Of a DNA stretch of 5,066 nucleotides, positions 4,042 to 5,066 are shown piece after piece; position 1 is the first letter of the stretch; the number at the start of each line of letters is the position of its first letter. Source of the DNA: Oligoflexales bacterium (GTDB taxonomy: Bacteria > Bdellovibrionota_B > Oligoflexia > Oligoflexales > CACXFL01). The position numbers were made by a program, and so were the translations under genes. The notes under the pieces are model-generated. The model ran no database searches, was not told the origin of the DNA, and worked only from the letters and a program-made list of their open reading frames with translations. The DNA is taken from contig JANQHA010000398.1 in NCBI GenBank assembly GCA_028282865.1, positions 1-5,066 on the forward strand. Reading direction: 5' to 3'.

Positions 4042-5066
4042 CTAGCCCTTCTTAGCCCCGCCGCCGGCTCCAGCTCCTCCTCCGCCACCAAATCTTTGTG
4101 CCAGAAAATTTCCTTGAGCTTGCAGGCCTGAGAGCCGTCCTTCTAGAGAAGCAAATCGCCTTTTTAAAGACTCTTCCTTCTGCTCAAGCTGCCGTTCCTT
4201 GCGCTCGATATCATCATCAGCATTCTTGATGATCTTGTCGAGAGCTCTGATCCGAGACTTCACAGCTCCAAAACCTGGGTCTTTAAACCCTTTGATTCTA
4301 GTAGCCATCCTCTCGGCGATCCCCGTACTACTACGAGACCTGATAAAAAGATCAGCAACACTATCATAGTCTTCGGCTAATGCTTGCTTAACTTTAGACT
4401 CATCTAAATTTAATTCACCTGTTTTAGGGTTGGTAGTGATACCTACTTGAGTGAGAGTACTAAACTTTCCTCCGGTATTAAAGCTGGTACCAAAGCTTCC
4501 CTGCAGGCCCCTCATCACTGCTTTAACCGTACTATCTGCGGCTAAAATTCCTGCTTTGTTGGTTTTTTCGTCTATCGCATATTGATCGTTAACAAATTTA
4601 GCGACTTGATTGTACTTCTCGACAAACGCTTTAATTCCCTCCAGAGTCGCATCAATATCATGAGTAATATTGACTTGGACCCGGGTTCCTGGCTCTGAGC
4701 GCTTAGCGAAAAACACGACACCCTCAATCAACTCTTCAAGAGTGTTATCTTCGTCAGTGATAGGAACATCTTCAAAAAGAACATCTAAGTTACGCCCGGT
4801 GACCTGCTCCTTAAACTCAAGAAAGGTCGTATCTTCATCAATGAGTATCTTAGATTCTTTACCGCTCTGCTCACTAATAACCAACAGCCTATAAGACTCA
4901 GGTTTGTACTTAGTATTGATAACCATTGCTCTGACCCCAGCATCGGCATCATTAATCTGATTTGCTACTTGCTGAAGCGTTGAGCCAGGCTCGATCACTA
5001 CCTCCAGAGCTTCTTTATCTTCACGATCTACAAGCATGTAGCCAAAGCCAACAGGAGTGTCATCTT
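4042..5066 (-). CDS. fliD: Flagellar filament cap protein FliD (HAP2), 5'-partial
   Basis: FliD forms the cap at the filament tip under which exported flagellin folds and assembles. The visible part is the C-terminal 340 residues. The frame stays open to the right edge (DDTPVGFGY precedes the internal Met at 5037), so the Met is not the start and roughly the first hundred-odd residues lie outside. Numbering from that Met, EPGSTLQQVANQIND (16-30) belongs to the FliD head domain. ATLEGIKAFVEKYNQVAKFVNDQY (130-153) begins the FliD C-terminal family region, and LTQVGITTNPKTGELNLDESKVKQAL (195-220) is its typical strand and helix. A charged coiled coil runs about 259-300 and ends RRFASLEGRLSGLQAQGNFLAQRF (293-316). 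An atypical Gly/Ala-rich tail ending in AKKG (317-331) follows. The gene leads directly into fliS, the standard fliD-fliS pair. Hydrophobic Gln/Leu helices rather than enzymatic motifs support a structural role. Confidence 0.92.
   Translation of the reverse strand, partial: DDTPVGFGYMLVDREDKEALEVVIEPGSTLQQVANQINDADAGVRAMVINTKYKPESYRLLVISEQSGKESKILIDEDTTFLEFKEQVTGRNLDVLFEDVPITDEDNTLEELIEGVVFFAKRSEPGTRVQVNITHDIDATLEGIKAFVEKYNQVAKFVNDQYAIDEKTNKAGILAADSTVKAVMRGLQGSFGTSFNTGGKFSTLTQVGITTNPKTGELNLDESKVKQALAEDYDSVADLFIRSRSSTGIAERMATRIKGFKDPGFGAVKSRIRALDKIIKNADDDIERKERQLEQKEESLKRRFASLEGRLSGLQAQGNFLAQRFGGGGGAGAGGGAKKG

Noticed and set aside
5035..5037. ATG at 5037 as the fliD start
   Set aside because: The frame continues to the window end, and the FliD N-terminal D0 helix is missing, so this Met is internal.

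Overview
The window is an ordinary-looking chromosomal segment of a flagellated Gram-negative bacterium. Two gene groups run towards each other. The proteins recall Bdellovibrionota/Oligoflexia-type relatives in my judgement: FliS and FlgE of that style, and an odd CoaBC-like protein. I cannot verify the taxon from sequence alone. No mobile element, CRISPR array, tRNA or rRNA is visible.

Left part (1-1909, + strand): the 3' portion of a two-domain CoaBC-like protein (coenzyme A synthesis) is followed, with a 17-nt overlap, by plsC, a 1-acyl-glycerol-3-phosphate acyltransferase of phospholipid synthesis. The CoaB half looks intact. The CoaC half keeps the FMN-binding and catalytic His signatures but lacks the Asn and the Cys clamp needed for normal decarboxylation. 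A hairpin at about 1908-1934, usable from both sides, separates this pair from the flagellar genes.

Right part (1958-5066, - strand): in transcription order these are fliD (filament cap, 5' end outside the window), fliS (flagellin chaperone with an unusual C-terminal extension) and flgE (hook protein). FliS guards unpolymerised flagellin, FliD caps the growing filament, and FlgE builds the hook on which the filament sits. A hook gene directly behind fliD-fliS, without flgD or fliK beside it, is an unusual arrangement.

The most interesting non-coding material lies between the flagellar genes. The 173-nt fliS-flgE gap is packed with short inverted repeats. It also holds a sigma54-like GG-N10-GC element that would drive flgE, and a near-consensus sigma28 element on the opposite strand that would produce an antisense RNA. 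On the flgE sense strand two of the hairpins carry GNRA-type tetraloops, and GGA motifs lie in loops and in the Shine-Dalgarno, which suggests a structured, possibly CsrA-controlled leader. The fliD-fliS gap has an 8-bp stem that buries the fliS Shine-Dalgarno, and a six-codon reading frame starts at its loop and ends in an ATGA overlap with fliS. These are hypotheses from motif reading. I found no convincing evidence of a wholly new multi-gene system.
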